Source: Chlorops oryzae
Taxonomy: Eukaryota; Arthropoda; Insecta; Diptera; Chloropidae
Assembly (NCBI GenBank): GCA_020466095.1
Contig: CM035806.1
Span: forward strand, 18,851,224-18,915,223
Length of the DNA: 64,000 nt
Direction of reading: 5' to 3'
Under the pieces are notes generated by a model that searched no databases, had not been told where the DNA came from, and worked only from the letters and a program-made list of their open reading frames with translations. This document shows, piece by piece, positions 36,401 to 48,447 of the stretch (within the stretch, counting starts at the first letter, position 1; every line of letters begins with the position of its first letter). The translations under genes were made by a program, and so were the position numbers.

Positions 36401-39400
36401 GTTTTATGAAACGAAAAAAAAATAGGATGCAAAAATATCCATGCTAATAAACAACAACAATAAAAAAGAAGAAGAGGAAGAAAATGAAAAAGAAAAATAA
36501 GGAGAACGTACCTCTTCGAAGGGAAAAAAGTATGAAAAAAGAACAAAAAAAAAAAAAAAATACGCATAAACGTCGGATTAAGAGACGTCTTATCTGGAAA
36601 TCTGATAAACGTCGAACGAACAAACGAATGAGCGAACGAACGAGCGTGCTGGAAATAAAGACAAGGATGCGAAAAAGGACACACACAATGAGTAATTTAT
36701 AAGTAAATTAGGCATTACACCCCAAAGTAATGCTAACCGAGCAGAACGTTGAATAACGGACGAGGCGGTCGAGCAGAGGGAGCGGAGGCGGAGGGAGCGT
36801 GAGCGCAATCGTATCCTTCGTATTTAACACTAACGAGCGAGACAAAGGACACGACAAAATGACAAGGAGTAAGTGCGCGTTTAACTTCCACATAAAATGA
36901 AGGCAAAATAAATGACAGCAACAATAACAATAAAAACAATAAAAACAACAACAGCAACAACAACAAAATTATGAGCAACACACAGAAACGAGAGCGAGAC
37001 AGCGAGAGAGACGAAAGAGATGCAAGAGACGAGCTATAAGCGAAAGCACAAGAGGGAAAGAGAAGTTCGAGAGCTTAAGCTATGAAAGTTCAGAGTAACA
37101 ATTTTCCGGCACACCATCGCAGCCGATGGATGATAGCGGCTTACGAGTGCCGCACGAGACGATTAGGCGGTCCAGACGGTATAGTCGGGGATATCGACGG
37201 GACGACAAATGGCCGCGGCGTTGTGGAAAACGTCGCTTTGGGATTTCAGCGCTTTCGGGCTTAACGAGTTGGATGTGGTTAGGATTGAAGAAGGCGATAA
37301 AACGTTAAATATGCGAGCATCACATGATGGGCACAAATGGAAGGAGCAAAATAAAAATAAAAATAAAAATAAAAAGTGAATAAAGCGGCGAATGGGTAGA
37401 AGCATGATGGAATGAAGCAAGGAAGACACGACGGACGGGTGCATGGAAGGAAGGAAGGAAGGAAGTTAGGCGTGCAGAGCGCGATGGCAGCATAAAGTCG
37501 AAAGCGGGGCAAAGAAAGTTGAAAGTTTTCTAAGAAGCCTGCGGTTGGGCGAAGGTCCTTTTTTTCCGAGGCTCGTATGTATTCGTTCAAGTGGCAAAAT
37601 TGTTTTTCTTCTTTCTTCCTTTTGCCTTACATTGTATACATACTTACATACCTACCCACACAACATATGAACCGAGGCATATACATATGTACATAAATTG
37701 TATATATTTGTTGATGGTTTTCTCAAAAGGGGCGGCGGGAGGGAAGAATGATTTCTTTAAATTGCTGCGGTTTTGTAGACCCTGAAATATCGACGCCATC
37801 AAGCGTGCTTCATAATTTTTATTCGCTTTTATTTTTTGGGGGTTGATTTTCGGGTCATTGAAAGCGAAGACGGATTTTTCCATCAATTGAAATTGAAATT
37901 AATTATTTATGCTATGCGCAGTTGAAAACTGTAAAATGATATTTTTGAGGATGGGACGGACGGACGGACGGACGGTCGGATGGATGGATGGATGCATGCA
38001 AGGAGAGCAGCGGGGAAAACACGGAGGTTTTTTTTTTTATTATTTTTGGTTTTGACTGAAGAACGAGGGGTAATCGGAGAAGTTAGATACTGTAGGAATT
38101 TTTAATGAAATATTTAAATTTGTTTTTTTTTTTTTTTTTTTTTTTGGAAACGCCTTAAGACCGACGTTTTGCGTAAATAAAGAAATTACATAAATTGTTT
38201 TGGTAGTCCGTAAGGCCCTGATTTAATTCAAATGCGCCACAAGGTATGCACGAATTTTTTAAAAACCCAAATAAAAGAATAAAATAAATGTCGACGAGCA
38301 TAGGAATATCATCAAAAAAGGGGGCTTCCAAAGAATCGTATCATTTGATTCGGTTGAAGAAGAAGGAGTAGGAAGGATCATGATAAATACTGTTACTCTT
38401 TCGGCAATCATAGAGAAGTGCATGCTGCTCTCAATTAGCTCTAATTGTGTCCGCGATAGGTACTTTAAAGTTTCAAGAGTACAAAAAATTACAATGCTCT
38501 GAATTTCGCCTTACGGGGGCTCAATTCATTGAATCGCAAAATTCCTTGCATATTTTTAGGAGAATTAATGATGTTTGGTGTCCGCACAAAACTATGCCAG
38601 GATTCCATTTTACGGTGCGAATACCACATACCACTTACAGTGATAATCCGAGAAGTACTCGAGATGATCAAACACTTCAAATGGAAGAGAACACTCGGTA
38701 ATGTGGAAAAATGCGGTGTATATGTACCTCCGGTATTTGTAGCATTTTCCTTCAAGTCGCCCAACAGAAATGACTTCGTACAAAATAAAAAATGACTGAT
38801 GATGATGATGATGATATGGGGGTGGGAGGTACAGACTGTATTCTGACACTAAAAACAAAAAAAAAAGAACTACCGAAATTATTTATTAACAATTGCTTTC
38901 GCAATGATGAATTTGATGGTGGATGATGATGGTTTGAAATGGTCCGCACTTTTACCCATATGGGGGAAAAACTTTATAGATTAAATCCGACTAGAAACCT
39001 TGGTAAAATTGGGACTGCAAAAACTCTTTCAAGGGTTTTTTTTCTTTCTTTCTTGCTCTTTTAGCAGTTATCTGACACTCCAAATCTGACCACTTCACTT
39101 ACAACCCCCCTCTTCGGACCACTTCGTATTTGTTTCGCTGGCTAAGGACCATTTTATGTTGTAACGCTAATACTTCAAGTGACCCTCAACTTTGCAAACC
39201 TCCAAGAATACTTTAGCAACAAAATCCAAAACAATTTCCACCTTTCACCTTAAATTTCGGTCGAATAAATTCCATCGTAGCATCACTTCAAAAATAAAAA
39301 AAAAATATAAAAAAACCAACAAAAAAGGACCCCCGAAACAAAGAAGTTCAAAATACGAAAAGGCGGGAAGAAGGAATACGAGGAGTCGGAAAATAAAATA

Positions 39401-41789
39401 ACGAGAAGCACCTGTCAAATGCTCTGACCTCAAGGGAAAACTTATGCTAGCGACGGAGATAATAGGGAACAGCACAGGAAATGTATACATATATGTATAT
39501 ATATATATATATATATGTGTGTGTATATAATGTAAAAAATTAAAAATTAGAAAAAAGAGCAAAATATGCAAGAGACAAGCACTTTGAGAAAAGTTTAGGC
39601 GGCGCCAAAAAGTATGCAAAAACTTTTCGAGTTAAGTTGAAAATTTTTTGAAGAGCTCGTCTCGCCCTTAATTTGAATTTAATTTAATTTCAAAGGAAAA
39701 ATCAAAGCTCAGACTCGTGGAAGGTTCTAATTGTAATTGTTTTTGTTGTTGACGTTTCCGGTTTTTCGTTGTTGTTGTTGTTTTTGTTGTTGTTCGAGCA
39801 TAATACTTAATGCTAAGCCGCTTGACGGCAATCAGATTACTGTGCTGAAGCCGTGCGGTCGTCTCCATTCATCGCCCGCCCCTAAGAAGAGCTTCATATT
39901 AATATAAAGCTATCTAACGTCTGCGTGAGAGTTTTAGAGATACATTTGTCCGTTGCTGCTGTGTACGTCTGGTGGCCCGTTCATTTTCGTGTACAGCCAT
40001 GTTTGGGTCTACGTTTGCATGGTTGAGTAAATGAGTAAAGAATATGGTCAGTCAGTGGTCTTGTGGTGAGAGTAGGTACGGAACGTAACGTTTAAGGTAT
40101 TCGACACGGATGAAGCTAGCCAAAGTTTTGCGAGGGGCGGCGGTATTAAGATGAAAATGAGCTCATCTTCTTGACTGTCCCCACAATCCTCACTCACCGG
40201 TGTCTTACCTTGACATACCAGTTAGTTTTGGGTGAATTGAGAACTGCGAGTGAAAAGACAGTCGCTCACACACTAGAGACAAACAAACGCACTGTAGCAC
40301 TTCCGTTCGCCATTACGCTCAACCGTTCCTTCGTCGTCTTGTGTCTCCTCCTATCCATATCCTCTTAATACGAATACTGGCAGGATCACGAAGCATAATA
40401 ATGTTTCGGTATTATTTTGTGCTTAATTTGCTCAACTTCTAAGCAGTCTCTCATGCGTACGAAGCACAAATTTGTATGGCTTAGCTGAAGTATATTTAGC
40501 TTTTGTATTCTAGCATGTCGTTAGAAACTCACAAGCGCTCGCTCACACACACACGCACGCACGCACACACACACTCATTCATGCATGGATGCAAACGTGT
40601 TTCTCATTAAAGGAAATTATTTGACGTGTTCATTTTGGTCGGGCAGCCAAGAAAATTTTCACTTTTAAGCTATTTTGTTCTTTCTGTTGTTCTTGAGGTT
40701 GTTAAGTACAGAAAGTCGTAGCACACAAACACACATACACGCACACACACACACACACACTCTTTCAGACGAACCGACATTGACAGCATAATTTCATAGA
40801 TAAGTTTAAAGTTATTTGAGTGTGAAAAGCAGATAATAATTGTCACTTATGTTTACATTCTACAAGCACAGTGACAAGATACCACCACACTATTCCATCC
40901 TACCCCCTTTCGCCCGCCCGCCCGTCCGTCCACCCAACTCTTCGGTAAACATACTACCGAATCCTCCTAAGTCTCTCATGTCTCCCCCTTTCCGCTACGT
41001 CTTTTATTCGTTCTACGGGTGACTTTGCCCTTTTGTTATCAACTGAAAGGGCGAGGGGGGCGGCGTTCGGTCGGAGATTGGAGGATGAGGCTGACTGAAG
41101 GCGAAACATTCGAAAACATACACTCATATGTTTTGGTTTGGGTCGTGTTCTCATCATGTCTGGAAGTGTTAAGAGTTTTAAATTGAGTTCTTAATTGCGT
41201 CAATATCATGCCGACAGACAGACAGACAGACAGACAGGCAGATAGACGGACAGACGTACGGGTAGATGGAGAGACGTATTGAAATTCAGACAGACTAATG
41301 AATTTTGTTGTAATTGCTTGTTGTTGCTGTTGTCGTTGGTTCGTTGTTAATGTTATTGACGTTGTTTGAATTGTTTTGGATTCATCATTATCAAATTTTA
41401 TAAATACTTGTCTGCGGCTTATCTGGTCTGGAGTAATTGTTTTAAGTTGCCGCCAGTAAGCGATCAAATTTAAGATATACAATAACAAAGGCAGCAGAAA
41501 TAACAACAACAACAACAACAAAAAATTTAAGAATGCTTTTCAAATTTTGATATTATCACTTAACTGATACCATCTCGTTTGAACGACCCTGTAGGAAGTG
41601 CGACCTATCTTTATCCACTGTCCAACTAGTCGGAAAAAAGACGACTTTCACTCCATCGTTTAATCGCCCGCCTAAGAGTGTGCATATTTACAAGTAATAA
41701 AAATATTTTGGAATATATGTTCTTCATTTTCTGTGAGTATTTTTTTAAAGTTGTACGGATCATCTTAAAACTCTATATATATATATATA
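33480..41789. other. No recognised gene
   Basis: Holds GTCC/GGAC tetranucleotide patches (34770-34800, 37955-37995), the satellite-like array, (CA)n at 40540-40575 and 40738-40760, CAGA repeats at 41213-41240, (TA)n near 39490-39510 and (GAT)n at 38796-38813. Dense short frames on both strands lack family resemblance. Confidence 0.6.
35500..36140. repeat. Degenerate satellite-like array
   Basis: TAAAGGGTTAATAAA recurs at least seven times from 35630 to 36136. The spacing alternates at about 57 and 63-69 bases, a two-unit higher-order period of about 120. The units share TTTACTGCGAAAAAGTTTTT and CAATTATTTAATA. Confidence 0.88.
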
Positions 41790-42607
41790 CATTTAGGTGG
41801 ATCGATTTGTTAACCTTTTATTCCATCAACAGAAGATTATTCTATGGCCCATACTTAGTAAGACCCCGAATAAGATGGACCGATAACGTGGCAGAAGATA
41901 GAGGCAAGTGGAGGTTACTACTCGGGACGGTGAAGGCCCGACCTGAGCTGTTTTAACCACTGATGATAATGATGATACTTAATAATTATGCAGCAGAAAC
42001 CATAGGTAAAATGTGAACGTTAATCGTGCGCCTTTTGTAAACAAAGGTTTTCGATGATATATTCGAATTAATTTTGTCGTCATTGTTCGGGGAAACATCT
42101 CAACTATCCGAAAAACAATAACTTCTACATCTCTCAATACTCAAGCCTTTGAAAAATTTCATATATTCTTTCATAACTACTTTAAAATGGCCGATCAATG
42201 TTGATTCTTTAAGCAAAAAAATTTATATTTTTCATGCCTTGAATTATGCTAAGTATTAAAAAAAAAATTCAATTTAAAAGCATTTTTGACAAGGTGTCCG
42301 TGATAACCTTGAATTCTTTATAAATTATAACAAAAAACAAAAAACAACCTTTAATGGATAACGATTTTGATAATTTTTGAATGGAACTTTTTCCGGAAGT
42401 TTCACGCTCCATTTCATTTTTTCTGTAATAATTTGAAGCATGTTTCTAGGCATATTTCAGATAGGCCTTATTTTGAAAAAGCGCAGGAAGAAATGCAGTT
42501 GTGACCTATGGTACCTTGGGCATTATTTCTCAAACAAAATCGTAGAATCTTATTTTGGTAGTGGAATTATCAACTTTTTTTGTCGAATAAAACGATCCAC
42601 CTTAATG
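41790..42607 (+). mobile_element. 818-bp TA-flanked element, left member of an inverted pair
   Basis: The ends are CATTTAGGTGGATCG and CGATCCACCTTAATG, flanked by TA on both sides, so it resembles a Tc1/mariner-type non-autonomous element. Inside, at about 41860-41957, a short frame reading RWTDNVAEDRGKWRLLLGT then ends in TTTTAA and a TGATGATAATGATGA tail. That matches the extreme C-terminus and 3' tail of a LINE reverse transcriptase, apparently captured. The inverted copy at 48448 carries the same fragment. Confidence 0.78.
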
Positions 42608-42930
42608 TACACACATATGTTTATATATTATTTCTCATACGTATATTGAAATGCTTTTGGCGTTGAATTGAATTTTTGTCGAACGATTTTTAGCATCTCT
42701 TCTAAAAAGTAACCCAGCTGCTATTTTTCCCGAATAAAATACATCGTTATTAGTCCAGAGAGGCAGGCAAGTATCAACTTTTTGAAAGTCTAAGGGTTTT
42801 TCTAATGTATGAAAATCTTTTAATATAAGACTTATAAAGATTTTGATGCAATTCTCTTAGCCGCAAATAAATAATTTTTATTTGAACTCAAAGAAAATTG
42901 CAAATGAAAATAAAATTGATAATTTTAATG

Positions 42931-43451
42931 CAGTGATTGCCACCGGAATGTTCGCGGGCAACGCACTTGTGTAAGTGCGCCTATGCGTGTGAAGCAGAAG
43001 CTGAAAAACGAACGGTGTATTCGCTTGCCTTTTTATTTTATGCTTACACCCTGAAAAAGACATAGCAGCAATAAAATATTGATTTTAATGCGTAAATTTT
43101 TTATATGGAAGAACGTAGCTGTAAAGAAATATTAAAACATTTTTATAATACTGCATTCTTCCGAGCATTTGGAGCTATTTGTCAAAAAAAAAAAAATTAT
43201 TAAAAATTTTGAAATTTCTTGTATTTTTTTTAAGTAGCACTATGTATATATTTTCGGAAGTGAATACTCCAATCTAATGTCTAAATTCTGTTAGTTCCCT
43301 GGAAATCAGTAAAAAATTTCGATTTATATTATCTCACTGAAATATGTGGTTCGAATTTTTTATTCTGACTGGAGATTTTCGCGCAGTGCATGTACATCGT
43401 TACATTAAAATACGAAGCAGAAGTATCGTTGTGTGGGTTTGGCAATCACTG
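42931..43451. mobile_element. hAT MITE in first duplicate
   Basis: The ends are CAGTGATTGCCA and its inverse TGGCAATCACTG. The flanks TTTTAATG (42923-42930) and TTTTAAAG (43452-43459) match at 7 of 8 bases. It is 521 bp long and non-coding. The counterpart in the second duplicate begins at 45010 and ends at 46814, and has the mariner inserted within it. Confidence 0.82.
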
Positions 43452-43661
43452 TTTTAAAGATCCATATATTTTAAAATGTTTTTTTTTTTTTTCGGTTAGA
43501 ATAAATTGGATATAGCAAATGAATTGTGTGGTGAGCTTTTAAGTTTAATTTTCGTAAATGTGATTGGGTGTAGTTGGTTGTGTGTGCGTGCATGTGCTAG
43601 CTAGTCGTTAATTATTTACATGTAAAAATGGACATACAAGAAGAGAGATAGAGGAAGAGGA

Positions 43662-43698
<37 letters not shown>

Positions 43699-44471
43699 AG
43701 TTATAAAACCATTGTGAAAAGGCCTTTCAAATTGTATTTTTTGCTATTATTAAATTATTGAAAAGATATTGAAGTTTTTTAATTGAAAATTCAACTTCGA
43801 AATTTACTGAATTCGAATTACGCTTTTTAATTAATAATTTACGTCCATTTCATTTCGAAATCTTCTTGTGTAGTCGGGAGAATACTATTGGCTTTAATTT
43901 TGGCTCTCGGGCAAAAGGAAGGGCTACACCATCTGAATTACAAATCAAATCAAAATGTCCCAATGACATCACACCTTCACAGACTTCACACACACACACA
44001 TGTATGTATATACATATGTATGCATTGGTGTGGTCCGACTTTTCTCGAACGAACAAAATGCATAAACAATTTGTCGAATTTGCCGAACGACACTTAAACA
44101 TTCCCAAAGGTAAATACCATACGATTTCCAATAAATAAACAGAACGAATCATTCTCAGCAGTTGTAGTTCTCGATATTTGCGCACTGCCAGAATAAACAC
44201 ATAGGGAGCTCTGGTTAAAAACAAATAAACTTGTTTCCGACTGCCTTGCCTTGCCTTTGCTTGGCATCGCCTTCGTGTTCGGAGGTTCCTATGCCTTTGA
44301 CTTTCAGAAGCTTCTGTTCGTTGGAATCGAAATAACAACATGTAATTTAAATAAACAAATTTCTTCCGCAACGGAAAGATGACATTGAGTAATTCTCTGT
44401 TGACTTACACACAAACACACCGAATATTAACGTACGTATGAATGTTTTTTTTTTTTTTTTTGTGTATAGGG

Positions 44472-44702
44472 CAGTGATGGCCAAACCTATACGTAAACAT
44501 TCATAATTGTGTGTGTGAATGCGCTGTCGACTTCGCTGTGAGTTACTCTGATTTGCATTGAAGAAGTTTGTTTTTTTACACACACGAACGCAGCCGATCG
44601 GCTTTCGCACGAATCGGTATACGCTATACGTGTGCGACTGCTGTGTCGGCAGAATTCGGTCTCAAGCACAAGTGTAGGAAAATCGAAATTTGGCCGACAC
44701 TG
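44472..44702. mobile_element. hAT MITE, 231 bp, end of first duplicate
   Basis: It starts CAGTGATGGCCAAAC and ends TTTGGCCGACACTG. The flanks are GTATAGGG on the left and GTATAGGA on the right. In the second duplicate the same element has a perfect GTATAGGG pair. The interior has an A-rich and CA-rich stretch with no coding potential. Confidence 0.82.
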
Positions 44703-45418
44703 GTATAGGATTCAACATAGTTTAATATAATTTTATACAGATAAATGCTTTGCTGAATTGAAATTTTGTCGTCATTTTAGCTCTTGCTAAACAAGTAACT
44801 ACCAGTTTTCGGTTCCAAAAAATACATCGTTATTAGTCCAGAAGGCAGCAAGTCCAACTTTTTGAAATCTAAGTTATATCTAATTAAGTGAAAATCTTTT
44901 GAATATGACTTATAAAGATTTTGATGAAATTCTCTTAGCCGCAAATAAATAATTTTTATTTGAACTCAAAGAAAATTGCAAATGAAAATAAATTTGATAA
45001 TTTTAATGCCAGTGATTGCCACCGAATGTTCGCGGGCAACGCACTTGTTAAGTGCGCCTATCGTTGAAGCAGAAGCTGAAAAACGAACGGTGTATTCGCT
45101 TGCCTTTTATTTTATGCTTACACCCTGAAAAAGACATAGCAGCAATAAAATATTGATTTTAATGCGTAAATTTTTTATATGGAAGAACGTAGCTGTAAAG
45201 AAATATAAAAACATTTTTATAATACTGCATTCTTCCGAGCATTTGGAGCTATTTGTCAAAAAAAAAAAAATTACTAAAAATTTTGAAATTTCTTGTATTT
45301 TTTTTAAGTAGCACTATGTATATATTTTCGGAAGTGAATACTCCAATCTAATGTCTAAGTTCTGTTAGTTCCCTGGAAATCAGTAAAAAATTTCGATTTA
45401 TATTATCTCACTGAAATA

Positions 45419-46706
45419 TTAGGTGTAAAAAAAAGAAATCCATTATTTTTCCAATAGATGGCGTTATTTATCTGCATCTCGCGTTGTATAAGTCCGATCG
45501 TGTTCCGCTAGGGGGCATTAGAAAGATGACAGTTCCTACTAAAAAAGCTTTTTTGACACTTTTTTTGATTGATTGATTCAGTTTTGTTTGAGAGCTTGTC
45601 AAAGATGGACATCAGCAAAGAGAAAATTCGCTACATTTTACAGTTTTTCTTCGATAAGGGAGAAAACGCAAGCCAGGCGGCTGAAAATGTGAATAGCGTT
45701 TATGGACCTGATACTGTAACAGCCAATCATGCGCAATTTTGGTTTCGTCGATTCCGTTCCGGTAACTTCGATGTCAAGGATGCACCACGCACTGGAAGGC
45801 CAATTGTCGAAAATGTCGATAAAATCATGGAAATTATCGAGTCCGACCGTCATGTTAGCACTGTTTCGATTGCAAAAGAGCTAAAGATTGCACAAAAAAC
45901 CGTTTTGGAACCATTTGAATAAGGCTGGCATACACAAAGAAGCTCGATGTATGGGTGCCACACGAGTTAACGCAAAAAAAACCTCATAGACCGAATTTCC
46001 ATCTGCGAATCGCTGCTGAACCGCAACAAAATCGACCCATTTCTGAAGCGGTTGGTGACTGGTGATGAAAAGTTGGGTCACTTACGACAACGTCAAGCGA
46101 AAACGGTCGGGTCGAAACACGGTGAACCGGCGGAAGTGCCAAGCCGGATTGGCTCAGGAAGGTTTTGCTGTGTGTTTGGTGGAATTGGCAGGGAATTATC
46201 TACTATGAGCTGCTCCCATACGGCAAAACTCTTAACTCGGAACTCTACTGTCAACAATTGGACCGTCTGAAGGAAGCAATCGCCCATAAGCGGCCAGCTT
46301 TGGCCAATAGGAGAGGAATTGTGTTCCATCAGGACAACGCCAGGCCACACACATCGATAGTGGCTCGCCAGAAGCTCAGGGAGTTTGGTTGGGAGGTTCT
46401 TCTGCATCCACCTTATAGTCCGGACCTGGCACCAAGTGATTACCATCTGTTCCTGTCCATGGCGAACAATTTTGCTGGTGAAACATTCGCTTCAAGAGAG
46501 GCTTCTGAAATTCGACTGTCTCAATTTTTTGCTAAATAGAACGAGTTGGCATTCTATAAGAGAGAGGCATAATGAAATTACCTTTAAAATGCAACAAGTT
46601 ATCGAACAAAACGGCGCATATTTGACCTAAATCGGTCATTCTAGCTATCTTAAATAAAGCCCTCAATTTAATGCAAAAATAATGGATTTCTTTTTACTAC
46701 ACCTAA
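45419..46706 (+). mobile_element. mariner transposon, 1288 bp, with TA target duplication
   Basis: The ends are inverted repeats beginning TTAGGTGTA and continuing into a shared AAAGAAATCCATTATTTTT. TA flanks both sides (45417-45418 and 46707-46708). The duplicated segment at 43.35 kb has the empty site with a single TA (GAAATATGTGG), which fixes both boundaries exactly. Length, TA duplication and the DD34D transposase remnant are all standard for the mariner family. The element is intact end to end but its gene is broken. Confidence 0.95.
45605..46630 (+). pseudogene. mariner transposase pseudogene (DD34D), frameshifted
   Basis: The N-terminal DNA-binding part is open (MDISKEKIRYILQFFFDKGE, then SGNFDVKDAPRTGRP), starting at the ATG at 45605. 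A further in-frame ATG lies at 45569, but the family usually starts close to the helix-turn-helix. The frame breaks near 45915 and again near 45930, at the A-run at about 45973-45980 and near 46074, with more breaks later. Catalytic landmarks survive in shifted frames: TGDEK, FHQDNARPHT and YSPDLAPSDYHLF. The spacing of 34 residues between the second and third Asp is the mariner pattern. The C-terminal end lies in another frame, up to a TAA at 46628-46630. The intact family protein is about 345 residues; here no single frame exceeds 124. Inactive copy. Confidence 0.93.
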
Positions 46707-46822
46707 TATGTGGTTCGCATTTTTTATTTGACTGGAGATTTTCGCGCAGTGCATGTACATCGTTACATTAAAATACGAAGCAGAAGTATCGTTGTGTGGG
46801 TTTGGCAATCACTGTTTTAAAG

Positions 46823-47015
46823 CAGTGCTTGCCAGTGTAATACTCTTTCATACAAAGCTGAGTATTGCGGCTTTGTTGTTTCTTTGTTGTTGTTTCTCGC
46901 ACACAGCGTCTGTGTTAGCGAGAGAATTCAATCAGTTTGGCAGCGGCAATGAATAAGCACACATACATGTGAAGAATGAGAGAACTTGTGGTAGTGGTCG
47001 TGCTGGCAAGCACTG
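46823..47015. mobile_element. hAT MITE, 193 bp, perfect 8-bp target duplication
   Basis: The ends are CAGTGCTTGCCAG and its exact inverse CTGGCAAGCACTG. The flanks TTTTAAAG (46815-46822 and 47016-47023) are identical. The first copy of the duplicated segment has TTTTAAAG once, at 43452-43459, which is the empty site. It has no coding capacity. A CAGTG start and 8-bp duplication are hAT hallmarks. It sits directly beside the end of another hAT MITE with similar ends. Confidence 0.92.
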
Positions 47016-47149
47016 TTTTAAAGACATTATTAATTTTTCGGTAGAAAATGTTGCATATTTGGTGGCTGTATGCTTGGAGTGTGTGTGTGCGTGCATGTGC
47101 TAGCTAGTCGTTAATTATTTACATGTAAAAATGGACATACAAGAAGAGA

Positions 47150-47163
47150 GATAGAGGGAGAGG

Positions 47164-47236
<73 letters not shown>
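47150..47236. repeat. (GA)n microsatellite, expanded in duplicate 2
   Basis: GAGAGA with periodic AAAG interruptions. The first duplicate has about half this length (43657-43695). Confidence 0.93.
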
Positions 47237-48066
47237 TAAGTTATAAAACCATTGTGAAAAGGCCTTTCAAATTGTATTTTTTGCTATTATTAAATTATTG
47301 AAAAGATATTGAAGTTTTTTAATTGAAAATTCAACTTCGAAATTTACTGAATTCGAATTACGCTTTTTTAATTAATAATTTACGTCCATTTCATTTCGAA
47401 ATCTTCTTGTGTAGTCGGGAGAATACTATTGGCTTTAATTTTGGCTCTCGGGCAAAAGGAAGGGCTACACCATCTGAATTCATCAACAAAATGCCAATAT
47501 TGCATATAAGTATGCACTGATGTTCATATCCATCCATACTGTATGTACATTCGCACACACCTTCACAGACTTCACACACACACACACATGTATGTATATA
47601 CATATGTATGCATTGGTGTGGTCCGACTTTTCTCGAACGAACAAAATGCATAAACAATTTGTCGAATTTGCCGAACGACACTTAAACATTCCCAAAGGTA
47701 AATACCATACGATTTCCAATAAATAAACAGAACGAATCATTCTCAGCAGTTGTAGTTCTCGATATTTGCGCACTGCCAGAATAAACACATAGGGAGCTCT
47801 GGTTAAAAACAAATAAACTTGTTTCCGACTGCCTTGCCTTGCCTTTGCTTGGCATCGCCTTCGTGTTCGGAGGTTCCTATGCCTTTGACTTTCAGAAGCT
47901 TCTGTTCGTTGGAATCGAAATAACAACATGTAATTTAAATAAACAAATTTCTTCCGCAACGGAAAGATGACATTGAGTAATTCTCTGTTTGACTTACACA
48001 CAAACACACCGACATATTAACGTACGTATGAATAGGTTTTTTTTTTTTTTTTTTTTGTGTATAGGG

Positions 48067-48301
48067 CAGTGATGGCCAAACCTATACGTAAACATTCATA
48101 ATTGTGTGTGTGAATGCGCTGTCGACTTCGCTGTGAGTTACTCTGATTTGCATTGAAGAAGTTTGTTTTTTTACACACACGAACGCAGCCGATCGGCTTT
48201 CGCACGAATCGGTATACGCTATACGTGTGCGACTGCTGTGTCGGCAGAATTCGGTCGTCTCAAGCACAAGTGCTAGGAAAATCGAAATTTGGCCGACACT
48301 G
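48067..48301. mobile_element. hAT MITE, 235 bp, end of second duplicate
   Basis: Counterpart of the element at 44472. The perfect 8-bp duplication GTATAGGG occurs at 48059-48066 and 48302-48309. It differs from the first copy by a few small indels, for example an extra CGT near 48255. Confidence 0.85.
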
Positions 48302-48447
48302 GTATAGGGATTCAAAAGAAAAAATTTTAACAGAAAATTCGAATGAAAGTAAGCTCTGTGCACACAGTGAATACCGTTTTCGGTTCCTACGATCGCTCCA
48401 TACCACCTATGGCTATCAAATCCCCCTCGAAACTATGTATATATCTA

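Larger units (their letters stand above)
42652..44712. repeat. Tandem segmental duplication, copy 1
   Basis: About 2.06 kb that recurs at 44745-48318 in the same orientation with near identity. It starts around AAATGCTTTTGGCG and ends just after the hAT MITE at GGATTCA. Copy 2 minus its mariner (1290 bp with TA) and extra hAT MITE (201 bp with duplication) is about 2.08 kb, so the copies are equal once insertions are removed. It contains a (GA)n tract (43657-43695) and no gene. Confidence 0.9.
45010..46814. mobile_element. hAT MITE in second duplicate, interrupted by mariner
   Basis: The same CAGTGATTGCC and GGCAATCACTG ends as the 521-bp element at 42931. Removing the 1288-bp mariner and its extra TA leaves about 515 bp. 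The left flank has gained one C relative to the first copy. Confidence 0.82.
44745..48318. repeat. Tandem segmental duplication, copy 2, with insertions
   Basis: The second copy holds the mariner and the extra hAT MITE. Its (GA)n tract is expanded (47150-47236), and about 45 bases of unrelated sequence replace part of copy 1 near 47480-47560. The first 330 bases differ from copy 1 mainly by one- and two-base deletions (for example CTTGTGTAAG against CTTGTTAAG). That looks more like read error than mutation. Confidence 0.88.

Noticed and set aside
43850..44371. 173-residue minus-strand frame, repeated at 47483-48007
   Set aside because: It recurs only because the segment is duplicated. No domain is recognised, and its N-terminal and C-terminal parts differ between copies through indels.
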